Under the pieces are notes generated by a model. That model made no database searches. It saw only the letters and a program-made list of their open reading frames with translations, and was not told where the DNA came from. This document shows positions 31,921 through 41,490 of a stretch of DNA of 64,000 nucleotides, piece by piece. The position numbers were made by a program, and so were the translations under genes. Within the stretch, counting starts at the first letter, position 1. Each line of letters begins with the position of its first letter. The stretch covers positions 124,001 through 188,000 of the forward strand of contig JBMNKK010000004.1 of assembly GCA_050952125.1 (NCBI GenBank), given 5' to 3'. The stretch comes from UBA3951 sp050952125 (GTDB lineage: Bacteria; Bacillota; Sulfobacillia; Fermentithermobacillales; Fermentithermobacillaceae).

Positions 31921-33498
31921 TCAGTGCAGGAAGTGGCGCTTGCCGGTCACGACCATGGCTATTCCATGAGCATCGGCAGCTGCCAGCGATTCATCGTCGC
32001 GAATTGACCCGCCGGGATGCGCTATGGCAGAAACCCCTGCTTTTGCAGCCTCAAGGACCGCGTCGGGGAACGGGAAGAAGGCATCGGAAGCCATTGAGGC
32101 TCCCCGCACTTTGTCCTTCCCGCGCTCCACTGCAATTCTCACGCAGTCGACTCTGTTCGGCTGGCCGCCTCCGATCGCCACGGTAGCCCCGTCTTTGGCG
32201 AGCACAATCGCGTTGGACTTCACGTGCTTGCATACCGTCATGGCAAAGCGAAGGTCTCTAATCTCCTGGTCGGTCGGAGACCTCTTGGAGACAACCTTCC
32301 AGTCCTCATCTTCCGGAAGCAGGGAGTCCTGTTCCTGAACCAAGAGTCCGCCCATGGCCGACCTCACCGAATAGCGGGGGAAGCCCGGAATGTCCTGAGA
32401 GTTCCGACCTCCTCCCTCGCCTGCCCACTTGGGCGCAATGACAATGGCACGGAGGTCCTTCTTGCTGCGGAGGATTTCCCTCGCTTCATCCGTGAACGAA
32501 GGTGCCATAAGCACCTCAAGGAATACCTTCTTCATGGCTTCGGCGGCCTCTTTGTCGACCGGGCAGTTAAACGCCACCACTCCGCCGAATATCGACACGG
32601 GATCGGCATCGAAAGCTCTTTCGAAGGCTTCGGCTGCAGATGTCCCTGTCGCGACGCCGCAGGGCGTAGCATGTTTCACGGCCACACAGGCAGGCGCGGG
32701 AAAATCCCACACGGTGCGGAACGCGTTGTCTGCGTCATGGATATTGTTGTAGGAGAGCTCCTTGCCCTGGAACTGACCCTTGCTTAAGGGCGGAATCTCG
32801 CCGCCCATCACAGGCTCGTAGAAAGCCGCCTTTTGGTGCGGGTTTTCGCCGTACCGGAGTGAAAGCGACTTCCTGTAGCCAAACGAAACCTCGTCGGGGA
32901 AATCGAGAGGCCAGCCTTTCCACAGTCTGCCCAGGTAAGACGCTATAGCGGCATCATATGTGGCCGTGTGGTTGAAGACTTCCACGGCCAACTGCCGGCG
33001 AGTCAACTTATCGATGTCACCGGTAAGCCTGATTTGCCTTGCAATATCGTTGTACCTCGCGGGGTTGCAGATGGTGACTACCCAGTTCCAGTTCTTCGCT
33101 GCCGCCCTCAAAAGCGTGGGCCCGCCTATGTCAATCTCCTCAATTATCTCTTCCAGCGTCGCCACGGGCCTTGCGGCGGTTTCCACAAAGGGGTACAAAT
33201 TGCATACCACCATATCAACAGGCGTTATCTCGTGACTGGACAGCTGTGCCATATCCAGAGAGTTATCCCGCCTGGCAAGTATCCCGCCGTGGATCATAGG
33301 GTGAAGGGTCTTGACCCGCCCACCCAGGATCTCCGGGAAACCTGTAACGTCCTGGACTTCCTTGACCGGAACGCCACCGTCTCTCAGGGTTCGGGCAGTT
33401 CCCCCTGTTGAGACTATCTCCCACCCCATGTCGCTGAGCTGCTTACCGAACTCGACAAGACCGGTCTTGTCGGCAGCACTGATGATTGCCCGCCGCAC
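31921..33498 (-). CDS. purH: bifunctional AICAR formyltransferase / IMP cyclohydrolase
   Basis: A 525-aa enzyme catalysing the last two steps to IMP. The N-terminal MGS-like cyclohydrolase domain begins AIISAADKTGLVEFGKQL and contains GGRVKTLHP; the C-terminal transformylase domain contains KHATPCGVATG and the ending IAHPGGSIRDDESLAAADAH. GTG start sharing one base with the TAG stop of purN, so translation is coupled. Confidence 0.97.
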   Translation of the reverse strand: MRRAIISAADKTGLVEFGKQLSDMGWEIVSTGGTARTLRDGGVPVKEVQDVTGFPEILGGRVKTLHPMIHGGILARRDNSLDMAQLSSHEITPVDMVVCNLYPFVETAARPVATLEEIIEEIDIGGPTLLRAAAKNWNWVVTICNPARYNDIARQIRLTGDIDKLTRRQLAVEVFNHTATYDAAIASYLGRLWKGWPLDFPDEVSFGYRKSLSLRYGENPHQKAAFYEPVMGGEIPPLSKGQFQGKELSYNNIHDADNAFRTVWDFPAPACVAVKHATPCGVATGTSAAEAFERAFDADPVSIFGGVVAFNCPVDKEAAEAMKKVFLEVLMAPSFTDEAREILRSKKDLRAIVIAPKWAGEGGGRNSQDIPGFPRYSVRSAMGGLLVQEQDSLLPEDEDWKVVSKRSPTDQEIRDLRFAMTVCKHVKSNAIVLAKDGATVAIGGGQPNRVDCVRIAVERGKDKVRGASMASDAFFPFPDAVLEAAKAGVSAIAHPGGSIRDDESLAAADAHGIAMVVTGKRHFLH

Positions 33499-34145
33499 TA
33501 AGATGCACCTCCGCTTGTTTGGAGAATCCTTACTCTCCGTCCCTCGACAGCTGTTCTTCCCTGAGCTATCAAGGCGATGGCAAGAGGAAGGATTCTGTGT
33601 TCCGCCTCCAGTATCCTTGCCGAAAGGGTTTCAAGGGTGTCTGACTCCTCGACACGCACCGCTTCCTGCGCGATTATGGGCCCTCCATCTACGGTCGGAT
33701 CGACAAAAAACACAGTGGCGCCCGTCACCTTCACTCCGTAAGCCAAAGCGTCGGCCTGGGCGTGAAGCCCCGGAAACGAAGGCAAGAGCGCAGGGTGAAT
33801 ATTGATGATGTTTCCCGGAAATGCCCCGATCAGAGTCTCTCCTGCCAAGCGGTCATACCCCGCGCACACGATCAGCTCCGCCCTATGCCGGCGCAAGACC
33901 TCTACGACGTCGCGCTCATAGGCTGCCCTGCAGTGAGGCCACTTACCGTAGTCCTTGTGAGCCACAGTAAAGGCGGGAATTCCCTTCGCCCAGGCTCTAT
34001 CCAGCGCTAAGGCGCCGGGCCGGTTGGACACAACCACTGCAACTTCAGCCGGGATCTCGCCTGATTCAGAAGCGTCAATTATAGCTTGGAGGTTCGTCCC
34101 TCTCCCGGACACAAGGACGCCGAGCCGCAACACTTTCGCACTCAT
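33498..34145 (-). CDS. purN: phosphoribosylglycinamide formyltransferase
   Basis: A 215-aa folate-dependent transformylase. The N-terminus LGVLVSGRGTNLQAIIDA and the catalytic segment NIHPALLPSFPG, with Asp in VTGATVFFVDPTVDGGP, fit the family. The ATG overlaps the stop of purM as ATGA. A longer upstream frame is unconserved. Confidence 0.96.
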   Translation of the reverse strand: MSAKVLRLGVLVSGRGTNLQAIIDASESGEIPAEVAVVVSNRPGALALDRAWAKGIPAFTVAHKDYGKWPHCRAAYERDVVEVLRRHRAELIVCAGYDRLAGETLIGAFPGNIINIHPALLPSFPGLHAQADALAYGVKVTGATVFFVDPTVDGGPIIAQEAVRVEESDTLETLSARILEAEHRILPLAIALIAQGRTAVEGRRVRILQTSGGAS

Positions 34146-35122
34146 GCCCGCACGACCTCTCCCACTAAGTGCGCCTTGACGCCTTGGGCTGCAAATAGCG
34201 CCGCCGTCCTGTCGGCGTCTTCGGCGGCGACTACGCAGGCCATGCCGATCCCCATGTTGAAGACCCGGTTCATCTCGTCTTGCTCGATCTTGCCGAGCTT
34301 CTGGATGATGCTGAAGATCGGAGGCACCGGCCACTTCCCGGTGACCTCAAGCTTCATGCCCGGCGGCAGCACCCTCGGTATATTGCCGGGGATGCCCCCT
34401 TCGGTAATGTGAACCATACCTTTTATGCGGACCTGCTTTATCACTTCAACAACCGCTCTGGAGTATATGCGGGTGGGTTCCAGGAGCTCTTCGCCCAGCG
34501 TCCTGCCGAGATCGCTCACCCGTTCACTTAGGCGCATCTTTGCTTCGTCAAGGAGCACCCTTCGCGCAGTGGTATATCCGTTGGAGTGGATGCCTGACGA
34601 CTCCAAACCAATGACCACGTCACCTAAAGCGATGTCCTTCCCGTCGATGATCTCCTCACGCTCGACGCCGCCCACACAAAATCCGGCCAGATCGTATTCT
34701 CCATCTTCGTACATCGCGGGCATGGTGGCTGTCTCGCCACCCAAGAGCGCGCACCCCGCCATCTTGCAGCCTTCGACAACGCCTTTCACGATGTCTTCGA
34801 CAACGTTCTTCCCCACTCTGCCAACTGCAATATAGTCGAGAAAGAACAGCGGAGCCGCGCCGCACGTAACCACGTCGTCTGCGTTCATCGCTACCAGATC
34901 GATACCTACGGTATCGTGCTTTCCCAAAGCCTGGGCTATCTTAACTTTAGTGCCTACACCGTCGGCCCCGGCGGCCAGCACCAGGTCCTTGTAGCCCAGC
35001 GCCGCGGGGTTAAAGAGTCCCGAAAACCCGCCAACTCCGGAAACGACTCCTGAACTGTACGTTTGAGAGGCGAGTCCGGCAATCTTACCGACATCCACGC
35101 CGGGTTTCTTCGACCAGATCAT
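34142..35122 (-). CDS. purM: phosphoribosylformylglycinamidine cyclo-ligase
   Basis: A 326-aa AIR synthetase. GFSGLFN, VLAAGADGVGTKVKIAQALG, GIDLVAMNADDVVTCGAAPL and the C-terminal HITEGGIPGNIPRVLP are typical of PurM. The ATG of MIWSKKPGVDVG overlaps the stop of purF as ATGA. The longer frame from 35149 runs into purF. Confidence 0.96.
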   Translation of the reverse strand: MIWSKKPGVDVGKIAGLASQTYSSGVVSGVGGFSGLFNPAALGYKDLVLAAGADGVGTKVKIAQALGKHDTVGIDLVAMNADDVVTCGAAPLFFLDYIAVGRVGKNVVEDIVKGVVEGCKMAGCALLGGETATMPAMYEDGEYDLAGFCVGGVEREEIIDGKDIALGDVVIGLESSGIHSNGYTTARRVLLDEAKMRLSERVSDLGRTLGEELLEPTRIYSRAVVEVIKQVRIKGMVHITEGGIPGNIPRVLPPGMKLEVTGKWPVPPIFSIIQKLGKIEQDEMNRVFNMGIGMACVVAAEDADRTAALFAAQGVKAHLVGEVVRA

Positions 35123-36528
35123 CCCTCGCAGCCTCCTTTTGAGCAGCATGACACGTCAATTGGGTATTCCCCGGTGAAACATGAGTAACACAGGCCCTTG
35201 ATGGATTTGCCCAACACCTCGTGGAGGTCGTCCAGGTCAAGGTAAACCAGACTGTCGGCACCTATAGCCCGCCTGATACCTTCAGTCTGAAGCGACGCCG
35301 CAGCCAGTTCGCCCTTGGAGGAGATATCGATGCCGTAGTAGCAGGGGAACTTGTAGGGCGGCGAGCTTATGCGGAGGTGGACCTCCTTGGCGCCGGCGGA
35401 CCTCAGCAACCCGACCATATACTTGGAAGTAGTGCCCCTCACGATAGAGTCATCCACCAGTACGACGCGCCTGCCCTCAACCAGGCTCCGGAGCGGGTTC
35501 AGCTTGATCTTCACGGCAAACTCCCTAAGAGATTGGCGCGGAGATATGAACGTCCTGCCGATGTACCGGTTCTTAACCAGTCCCATTTCGTAAGGGATTC
35601 CGGCCTCTTCCGCGAAACCTGAAGCGGCTGAAAGCGAGGAATCGGGCACCCCTGTAACAAGATCGGCCTCAACAGGGCCCTTTCTCGCGAGCATCCGCCC
35701 CAAGGCTTTTCTGGCTTTATGCACGTTGAGGCCGTAGATGTCCGAGTCGGGGCGAGCGAAGTATATGAATTCGAAAGCGCATAGAGAAGGGCTGTCGCTC
35801 GCTTCACCCTGCATCGAGCGCAGCAGGGGCTGACCTCCGCCGGCTTCAGGCGCTCTTATCTCCACAACCTCGCCCGGATTCAGCTCACGGATGAAATCAG
35901 CGCCAACCGCGTCGAGGCCGCATGTCTCCGAAGAAAGGACATAGGCCCCGTCAACAACGCCTAGACAGAGCGGCCTGAAACCCATGGGATCCTTCGCGCC
36001 TAGCACGCCCTGGGGAGTCATCGCGATGATGGAATAGGCGCCCTTTACTTGCCCAAGCGCGGATCTGAAGGCATCCGGAATATCCTTCTCGCAAGACTTG
36101 GCGAGGAGGTGCGGGATGATCTCGCTGTCGGATGTAGTCTGGAAGATCGAGCCTTCACGTTCTAGACTTCGCCTTATTTGGCCCGCGTTGACGAGATTGC
36201 CGTTATGCGCCAGCGCAAACTGCCCCCGCCACATCTTGACGTTCAGCGGCTGCGCATTCTCAAGCCTGCTATCATTTGCGGTGCCGTACCGGACGTGGCC
36301 CAAAGCCATGTCGCCCGTCATGGTAGATATGCGTTCGCGCGTGAAGACGTCCGACACCAACCCCATACCCTTGTGGACTCTCACGCGCGACCCCTGCCTC
36401 CACGCAATACCCGCCGATTCCTGGCCGCGGTGCTGGAGAGCGTATAACCCGTAGTAACAGAGCTCGACAGCTTGCGGGTGACCAGCTACGGCAAAGATGC
36501 CGCACTCCTCGTGGATCTCGCCACTCAT
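35119..36528 (-). CDS. purF: amidophosphoribosyltransferase with [4Fe-4S]-type cysteines
   Basis: A 469-aa enzyme for the first committed step of purine synthesis. The short propeptide MSGEIHEE precedes the catalytic Cys of CGIFAVAGHP. The phosphoribosyltransferase loop VVLVDDSIVRGTTS is present. Four Cys in the positions expected for a Bacillus-type Fe-S cluster (CAFEFIYFARPD, KFPCYYGID and LCYSCFTGEYP) indicate an oxygen-sensitive, regulated enzyme. The C-terminus adds a Cys-rich tail (SCCSKGGCEG). The TTG of the longer frame is not needed; the ATG at 36528 gives the expected propeptide. Confidence 0.96.
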   Translation of the reverse strand: MSGEIHEECGIFAVAGHPQAVELCYYGLYALQHRGQESAGIAWRQGSRVRVHKGMGLVSDVFTRERISTMTGDMALGHVRYGTANDSRLENAQPLNVKMWRGQFALAHNGNLVNAGQIRRSLEREGSIFQTTSDSEIIPHLLAKSCEKDIPDAFRSALGQVKGAYSIIAMTPQGVLGAKDPMGFRPLCLGVVDGAYVLSSETCGLDAVGADFIRELNPGEVVEIRAPEAGGGQPLLRSMQGEASDSPSLCAFEFIYFARPDSDIYGLNVHKARKALGRMLARKGPVEADLVTGVPDSSLSAASGFAEEAGIPYEMGLVKNRYIGRTFISPRQSLREFAVKIKLNPLRSLVEGRRVVLVDDSIVRGTTSKYMVGLLRSAGAKEVHLRISSPPYKFPCYYGIDISSKGELAAASLQTEGIRRAIGADSLVYLDLDDLHEVLGKSIKGLCYSCFTGEYPIDVSCCSKGGCEG

Positions 36529-36631
36529 CCCTCTCAACTCCAATCGGAAACAAGACGTGAGTCGAGCGGTTCCTAACTCAGAAATCCGCCCTGCATGAGT
36601 ATGCTTGCCAAAGTGAGGTCGGCGGCTATGC

Positions 36632-37162
36632 CTAACTCCTCTTCCAGGCCGGAAGGCCCTTCTGGGCTATGACGCCTGACCGTTCCAAGACTCCCTCTGC
36701 CATCTTCCTGCGAAACCCGGCTAGAGCGGACCTCATGTCCTCGTCGTTTGCAGCCAGGATCCTGATTGCCAGGAGCGCCGCGTTCTTCGCGGAATCGATG
36801 CCGACGGCCGCTACCGGCACTCCCGGGGGCATGTCGGTTACGGACAACATGGCGTCAATGCCGTTCACGGGTCCGCCGCCGAGGGGAAGGCCAATGACCG
36901 GAATATCGACCAATGCCGCGAATGCTCCGGGCAGCGCGGCAGCAAGTCCGGCCGCCGCGATCACCACTTTGAGGCCGCGCCTCACGGCGCTGCCGGCATA
37001 TTCCTGAAGGAGGTCCGGCGTTCGGTGAGCAGAGATGATCGCCACCTCGTAAGGCACGCTAAACTCGCTTAGAGTGTCAAATACGGGCTGCACCTTGCTG
37101 AGATCTGAGGCGCTGCCGCAGACCACTCCGACGACGGGATCGGCGTCAACATGCACGTTCAT
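36632..37162 (-). CDS. purE: 5-(carboxyamino)imidazole ribonucleotide mutase
   Basis: A 176-aa PurE with GSASDLSKVQPVFDTL, ISAHRTPD, IAAAGLAAALPG and GLPLGGGPVNGIDAML. No purK is next to it and none is in the window. It follows hpt by 6 bases and precedes purF by about 100 bases. Confidence 0.95.
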   Translation of the reverse strand: MNVHVDADPVVGVVCGSASDLSKVQPVFDTLSEFSVPYEVAIISAHRTPDLLQEYAGSAVRRGLKVVIAAAGLAAALPGAFAALVDIPVIGLPLGGGPVNGIDAMLSVTDMPPGVPVAAVGIDSAKNAALLAIRILAANDEDMRSALAGFRRKMAEGVLERSGVIAQKGLPAWKRS

Positions 37163-37168
37163 CGGCTC

Positions 37169-37747
37169 TCAAGCCTCGCTCTCGGAGCCGCTCTTCTTCC
37201 CGCCCGAAGACCCTTCGTCGTTCTCGATGACGCCAACATAGGGCAGTCCCCTGTATTTCTCTCCGTAATCGAGCCCGTAACCCACTACGAAAGCATTAGG
37301 GATAATGAAACCGTAGTAGTCCAAACCGATTCGAACTCTTCTTCTCGCGGGCTTATCCAAGAGGGCGCAGATCTTGAGGCTTGCAGGTTGGCGGGCTCGC
37401 AGAGTATCCACCAGATACCTTAGGGTAAGCCCTGTATCCACAATATCCTCTACGAGGAGCACATGGCGCCCGGCCGGGCTGTGCTCCAAGTCCTTGGTGA
37501 TTCTCACTTCTCCTGAAGACTGTGTTGACGCTCCGTAGCTTGAGGTACCCATAAAGTCGACAGCCGTATCGGGGCTCAAGTGCTTGAGGAGGTCGGCGAG
37601 GAACATGAAGCTACCTTTGAGGACGCCGATCAGGAGCAGGTCTCTGCCCGCGTAATCCTTAGATATCTGGGCGGCCAGCTCTTTGATGCGTTTTTCCAGT
37701 TCAGCTTGGCTAATGAGGACCTTGATGTTGTCACGGGACTCTGCCAT
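37169..37747 (-). CDS. hpt: hypoxanthine phosphoribosyltransferase
   Basis: A 192-aa purine salvage enzyme making IMP and GMP from hypoxanthine and guanine. The PRPP loop is VLLVEDIVDTGLTL and the substrate loop YYGFIIPNAFVVGYGLDYGEKYRGLPYVG ends the fold (given here as its first and last residues, about 145-173). It is the first gene of the purine operon, so salvage and synthesis are transcribed together. The ATG at 37747 after GAGGTG is preferred to the GTG two codons upstream. No purine riboswitch was recognised in the upstream gap. Confidence 0.95.
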   Translation of the reverse strand: MAESRDNIKVLISQAELEKRIKELAAQISKDYAGRDLLLIGVLKGSFMFLADLLKHLSPDTAVDFMGTSSYGASTQSSGEVRITKDLEHSPAGRHVLLVEDIVDTGLTLRYLVDTLRARQPASLKICALLDKPARRRVRIGLDYYGFIIPNAFVVGYGLDYGEKYRGLPYVGVIENDEGSSGGKKSGSESEA

Positions 37748-37960
37748 AACCACACCTCGCCATAAATGTCTTTACCTCAACTTATCACCACAATTCCTCC
37801 GAGGCAAGAAGGATCTCAAAACAGTGAAATTGTGTAACAATTAGTCGGGGTAGTCCTGGGAGAAAACCTTGAACTTGTCTTGTTACTGACCCGGCATACC
37901 TGCGTATCATAAGGTGGGTTGCACCTCTCGAATCGAATACCCAGGCAGGAGGATATATGA

Positions 37961-38155
37961 ATGGACAAGAGACTGTATCGTTCTCGGACCAAGAGGATGG
38001 TCTCTGGCGTCTGCGGCGGGATCGCCGAATACTTCAGTGTAGACGAGACTATCGTCAGGCTCGGAGTAGCCTTGGTCACGGCGGTTACCGGGATAGTACC
38101 TGGGCTCGTCTTCTACTTCGTGGCCGCGGTAATCATGCCCGAGAACCCAGCGTAG
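37961..38155 (+). CDS. PspC domain protein, 64 aa
   Basis: A small membrane protein consisting of one PspC domain: RLYRSRTKRMVSGVCGGIAEYF, then DETIVRLGVALVTAVTGIV and a hydrophobic C-terminus. Such short PspC proteins accompany envelope stress responses, but the partner genes (pspA, regulator) are not here. AGGAGG lies 8 bases before the ATG. A terminator follows. Confidence 0.92.
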   Translation: MDKRLYRSRTKRMVSGVCGGIAEYFSVDETIVRLGVALVTAVTGIVPGLVFYFVAAVIMPENPA

Positions 38156-38168
38156 CATGGGAGCGCGA

Positions 38169-38217
38169 AAGAAGCGACTCCACCCAGGTGAAACTAACCT
38201 GACCGGAGTCGCTTCTT
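38169..38217. terminator. bidirectional hairpin terminator
   Basis: A perfect 13-bp stem, AAGAAGCGACTCC/GGAGTCGCTTCTT, with a 23-base loop lies between the convergent PspC gene and the lipoyl-hairpin protein gene. A T-rich run (ACTTTCTTACTCTCCC) follows on the plus strand, and a shorter one on the minus strand. Confidence 0.75.
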
Positions 38218-38261
38218 ACTTTCTTACTCTCCCTTTTGGGCAAGGCTTGCCGCCCGGAATT

Positions 38262-39674
38262 CTAGTTCCCCGCCACCTCGGCACCGGAATCCCGGAAGAC
38301 CTCCAGGTTGGCTTCAGACACTTTCACCAATCTGCCGTCGTCGAGCCTCACAAAGGCAACCTCCATATACGCCTCGGATTCGACTTGCATTGGTGCGGCC
38401 GGCAGGTCTTCGACTACTCCCCACAGGCCGAAGTAGGGCTGCCTGACACACCTTACCCGGTCGCCGGGTACGAGGTTAGTCACCGGGGGGCGTCCGTCCT
38501 GCCCCTCCCCTTCCTCAAACTCAGGCATGGCGGGCGAGTTCCCTTCCAGCACGCCGTTGCTCACGAGGATCTGCGGCCTGACGGCCCCCGCCCGTATGTG
38601 GGTTGTGCCGTCCAGAGAAGCAACCTTCCCTGCACGCGACGCCAAGAGCTGCCATACTCGTTCGTTCATCGGCATACTGCCGAAGCCCTCCATGACGATA
38701 ATCGTCATGTCAGTGTCCTCTTGACCCGTTATCCCCACTGAGATCTCTTTGCCTAGAAGCTGCACAAGGTCTATATTGTTGACTCCGCCTGCCACGATGC
38801 CCCGGACTCCTATCATCCGGGCCTTTTGCATGGCTTCCAACGACACAAATCCACCTGCTATCAGCACTTTCCCTTTGCAGGACACATCTACTCCGGCCTC
38901 GTCCAAGCGGCCGTCCGGACCGTCGGAACGCACCAAGATCTCTCCGTACCGCTCGCCGCCTACCCCGAATACCCCTTCCAAGTACGCCCCGGTCGCCTCA
39001 ATCACCGCGCCTTCCTCGGGGATGACCCGCGTAACGATACCGGGCAAGTGCGCGCGGACCTGGCTCGGCCTAACCGGACGCACGATGGTGATAGTGCCGC
39101 TTTTGGGGCATATCCTCTCGACAACACCGGCCATGGGCGAGTAGACGTAGTCCACACTTCCGACATTTGTCGCAGACGCGAGCGCCTGGCCGGCAAACAC
39201 CTCCTGGCCTTCGGTAACGTCAGTGTACATCCGGATCGTCCAAGGCCAAATCTGCAGCTTCGAGGCAACGGACACGATCGACATGGGTTTTGCTGACCGG
39301 GGATCCTCTCTCACAATGATCCGCCTCTGAGTCTTGGATATAAACTCGATGGTCCCGTCGCACGGCGAATAAATGTCCTTTACGGCGCTCCAGAAATTAC
39401 GCTGATAGGTGCCGAGCACTTCCCTGGCCCGAACCTTATCGCCGACTTTCTTCACCAAGACCTTGTCTATCTCATCCGGTGTGAGCCGGATACCCAATTC
39501 GGCCGTAATATCGACAACACGCGGGCCGCCCGGAACGAGGTCGGTTTTGGCGATGACCGTATCCGCGCCTACTTCCTGGCCTTCACGCACAAGCACTTCA
39601 CCCGGTACCGAGAGGCGCCGCACCTTTCTTAGGCGGACTCTTTCCATCGCCTTGATATTGGACGCAATCGCCAC
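38262..39674 (-). CDS. protein with repeated biotinyl/lipoyl-like hairpins, paired with the MutL-like ATPase (copy 1)
   Basis: A 470-aa soluble protein without signal peptide. Several hammerhead-type beta hairpins recur: RLSVPGEVLVREGQEVGADT (about 20-40), KKVGDKVRAREVLG with SPCDGTIEFIS (about 75-115), VTEGQEVFAGQALA with SPMAGVVERI, and RAHLPGIVTRVIPEEGAVIE. No Lys of the biotin/lipoate consensus (MKM or DKA) was recognised. The middle of the protein carries KGKVLIAGGFVSLEAMQKA, GVRGIVAGGVNNID and TDMTIIVMEGFGSMPMN. It is homologous to the 393-aa protein at 46707-47888. It begins 1 base after the ATPase gene with a GAGGTGA site, so the pair is one unit. The function is unknown; an adaptor-like role is inference. 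Confidence 0.82.
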   Translation of the reverse strand: MAIASNIKAMERVRLRKVRRLSVPGEVLVREGQEVGADTVIAKTDLVPGGPRVVDITAELGIRLTPDEIDKVLVKKVGDKVRAREVLGTYQRNFWSAVKDIYSPCDGTIEFISKTQRRIIVREDPRSAKPMSIVSVASKLQIWPWTIRMYTDVTEGQEVFAGQALASATNVGSVDYVYSPMAGVVERICPKSGTITIVRPVRPSQVRAHLPGIVTRVIPEEGAVIEATGAYLEGVFGVGGERYGEILVRSDGPDGRLDEAGVDVSCKGKVLIAGGFVSLEAMQKARMIGVRGIVAGGVNNIDLVQLLGKEISVGITGQEDTDMTIIVMEGFGSMPMNERVWQLLASRAGKVASLDGTTHIRAGAVRPQILVSNGVLEGNSPAMPEFEEGEGQDGRPPVTNLVPGDRVRCVRQPYFGLWGVVEDLPAAPMQVESEAYMEVAFVRLDDGRLVKVSEANLEVFRDSGAEVAGN

Positions 39675-39675
39675 G

Positions 39676-41472
39676 TCAACTCACCTCCCGAGCATCTGAC
39701 GTTTGCCGTTCAGGATACGCTGAAAGTGCTCTATGCCAGCGCAGTACTTGCGGAATCCGGATTCTCGGATCCGGCGAAAGCAGAAGAGGCCTATCGCGGC
39801 CGTCCAACACAATTCGACTCATGCCCTCGCCCACGCTGAAGGTGAGCGCTTGGCCCTTGCCGTTGCCCGCATCGAATTCCTTCTTCGGCGCGACTTCGAT
39901 GACAGAGACAGCGTCGGGTAGAGTCACCATCGAGATTTCGCCAGCGACGACCTCGTAAGTCTCGCTGCCGGCCCTCACATGGGCTGTCACGGCTCCGGGA
40001 GAGGCCTTAGGGCCAACAGGACAGACGGCAATGCATAAGGGAACCAGAGATCCGCCTTTAAGAAGCTCGTCAATGAGGCCGGGATCCAAATCCATCATCA
40101 CACCTAAGTGAGGCAGTAGGAACTCCCTGTCTACCCAGAGTTCGGTTACTCCCTCGGGCTGGAAGGCGTTCAGCATCATGAGAGCTGCTTGACTGGGTCG
40201 CGGCGCATAGGAGAGAACTCCGCCCGAACCGACTATGAGCCCGGTTTCGAGCATCCGGACCAGTGTCTCGCCTGTTCCGGTCTGGTTGAAGACATCACTT
40301 ATGCTTCTTCTCTGTTGTATTCCTTTAAGTCCCCTCACTAACGACTTGTGGTACTCGAGCGAAAGACGGAGAGCTTCTGTAGCCACGGCGTGTTCTACCA
40401 TGAGTTCCTCAACCGTCTGCGGCAGAGTCGTCGGCCTTATCATCTTGTTAAACTGCCAATTGCGCACCAGATTCTCATCGGTCTCCCACGGAAGCCACCT
40501 TACGATCGATTCGGGGCTCGCCAAGCTCAGGACGTTTCCCATGCTGTAAGACATACCCAGGTTTGCCGATACCGAACGGTAAAAGCGGCCGTCTATCACA
40601 GAAAACATGTCTGTGGTCGCGCCGCCGATGTCTGCCGCCAGAACGGTGAGATCGCGCCTCTCGGCCAGGTACTTCAAAGCGTCGCCGACGGCCACAGGTG
40701 TCGGCTTGACGGCTCCCCCGGCCCACGAGAGGAGGGTTCCATACCCGGGGGCCCGCATCATGACGTGTTCAAGAAACAACCTGCTGATCTCAGCCCTGGC
40801 CGGGTCAAGGTCCTCAGTCTCCAATACCGGCCTGATGTTCTCGGTGTAGAACATGGCGTTCGTTTCGCTAAGCGTGTCACCTACGTACTGGCGGGCATCA
40901 ACATTGCCCGCGTAAATCACGGGTATTTTGAAGTCCTTGCCAAACCGGGGCTCCGGATTTGCCATCGCGATGTATTCGGCGATAGCGGCGACATCACTGA
41001 TATTGCCGCCATCGGTGCCGCCGGTGAGGAGGATCATGTCGGGGCGTACGCCTTTGATAGCCTCAAGCCGCTCTATTATGGTGCGGTTGTCATCAACCGA
41101 CACCACATCGGTCACGACGGCTCCTGCCCCCAGGGCTGCCCGGTGGGCTGACTCGGCGGTCATTGTACCGATCAACCCCGTAACCAGCATCTGCAGCCCG
41201 CCACCGGCACTGGAAGTGGCCACAAACGCGTCCGCGCCGTCGCCGTTGCTGGACGGAACCAACAAACGCGCCCCATCCAACAGCTTGACACCGGTCCGCC
41301 TCTCAAGTTTGGAGAGGGCGTTCCGGAGTCCAATCATGACGTCGAGGTCGGGAGCTTCGACAGTGGTGGGCGCGACCATCTTGCCGGCCATCCGCCATCC
41401 GTCACTCGACTTCTCAAAGAGCACGGCCTTTGTAGTCGTACTGCCTACATCGGCCGCTAGGATTCGCTTCAT
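39676..41472 (-). CDS. MutL/GlmL-like ASKHA ATPase (copy 1, intact ATPase motifs)
   Basis: A 598-aa cytoplasmic protein of the glutamate mutase L (GlmL/MutL) family. The phosphate-1 motif is ADVGSTTTKAVLFE (residues 7-20), a second nucleotide loop is LTGGTDGGNISD (149-160), and the phosphate-2 motif is ADIGGATTDMFSVIDG (280-295), keeping both Asp and the Gly-Thr pattern. GlmL proteins are usually encoded beside B12-dependent glutamate mutase and are thought to help repair or activate it. No mutase subunit, B12-binding subunit or other mutase gene is in the window. It lies between an FtsX-like permease gene and the lipoyl-hairpin gene in one tight operon. Confidence 0.88.
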   Translation of the reverse strand: MKRILAADVGSTTTKAVLFEKSSDGWRMAGKMVAPTTVEAPDLDVMIGLRNALSKLERRTGVKLLDGARLLVPSSNGDGADAFVATSSAGGGLQMLVTGLIGTMTAESAHRAALGAGAVVTDVVSVDDNRTIIERLEAIKGVRPDMILLTGGTDGGNISDVAAIAEYIAMANPEPRFGKDFKIPVIYAGNVDARQYVGDTLSETNAMFYTENIRPVLETEDLDPARAEISRLFLEHVMMRAPGYGTLLSWAGGAVKPTPVAVGDALKYLAERRDLTVLAADIGGATTDMFSVIDGRFYRSVSANLGMSYSMGNVLSLASPESIVRWLPWETDENLVRNWQFNKMIRPTTLPQTVEELMVEHAVATEALRLSLEYHKSLVRGLKGIQQRRSISDVFNQTGTGETLVRMLETGLIVGSGGVLSYAPRPSQAALMMLNAFQPEGVTELWVDREFLLPHLGVMMDLDPGLIDELLKGGSLVPLCIAVCPVGPKASPGAVTAHVRAGSETYEVVAGEISMVTLPDAVSVIEVAPKKEFDAGNGKGQALTFSVGEGMSRIVLDGRDRPLLLSPDPRIRIPQVLRWHRALSAYPERQTSDAREVS

Positions 41473-41490
41473 CTCTCTCCCTCCCGCCTG

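Noticed and set aside
40348..41151. 267-aa plus-strand frame opposite the GlmL-like gene
   Set aside because: It is a shadow of the conserved minus-strand ATPase and shows no independent features.
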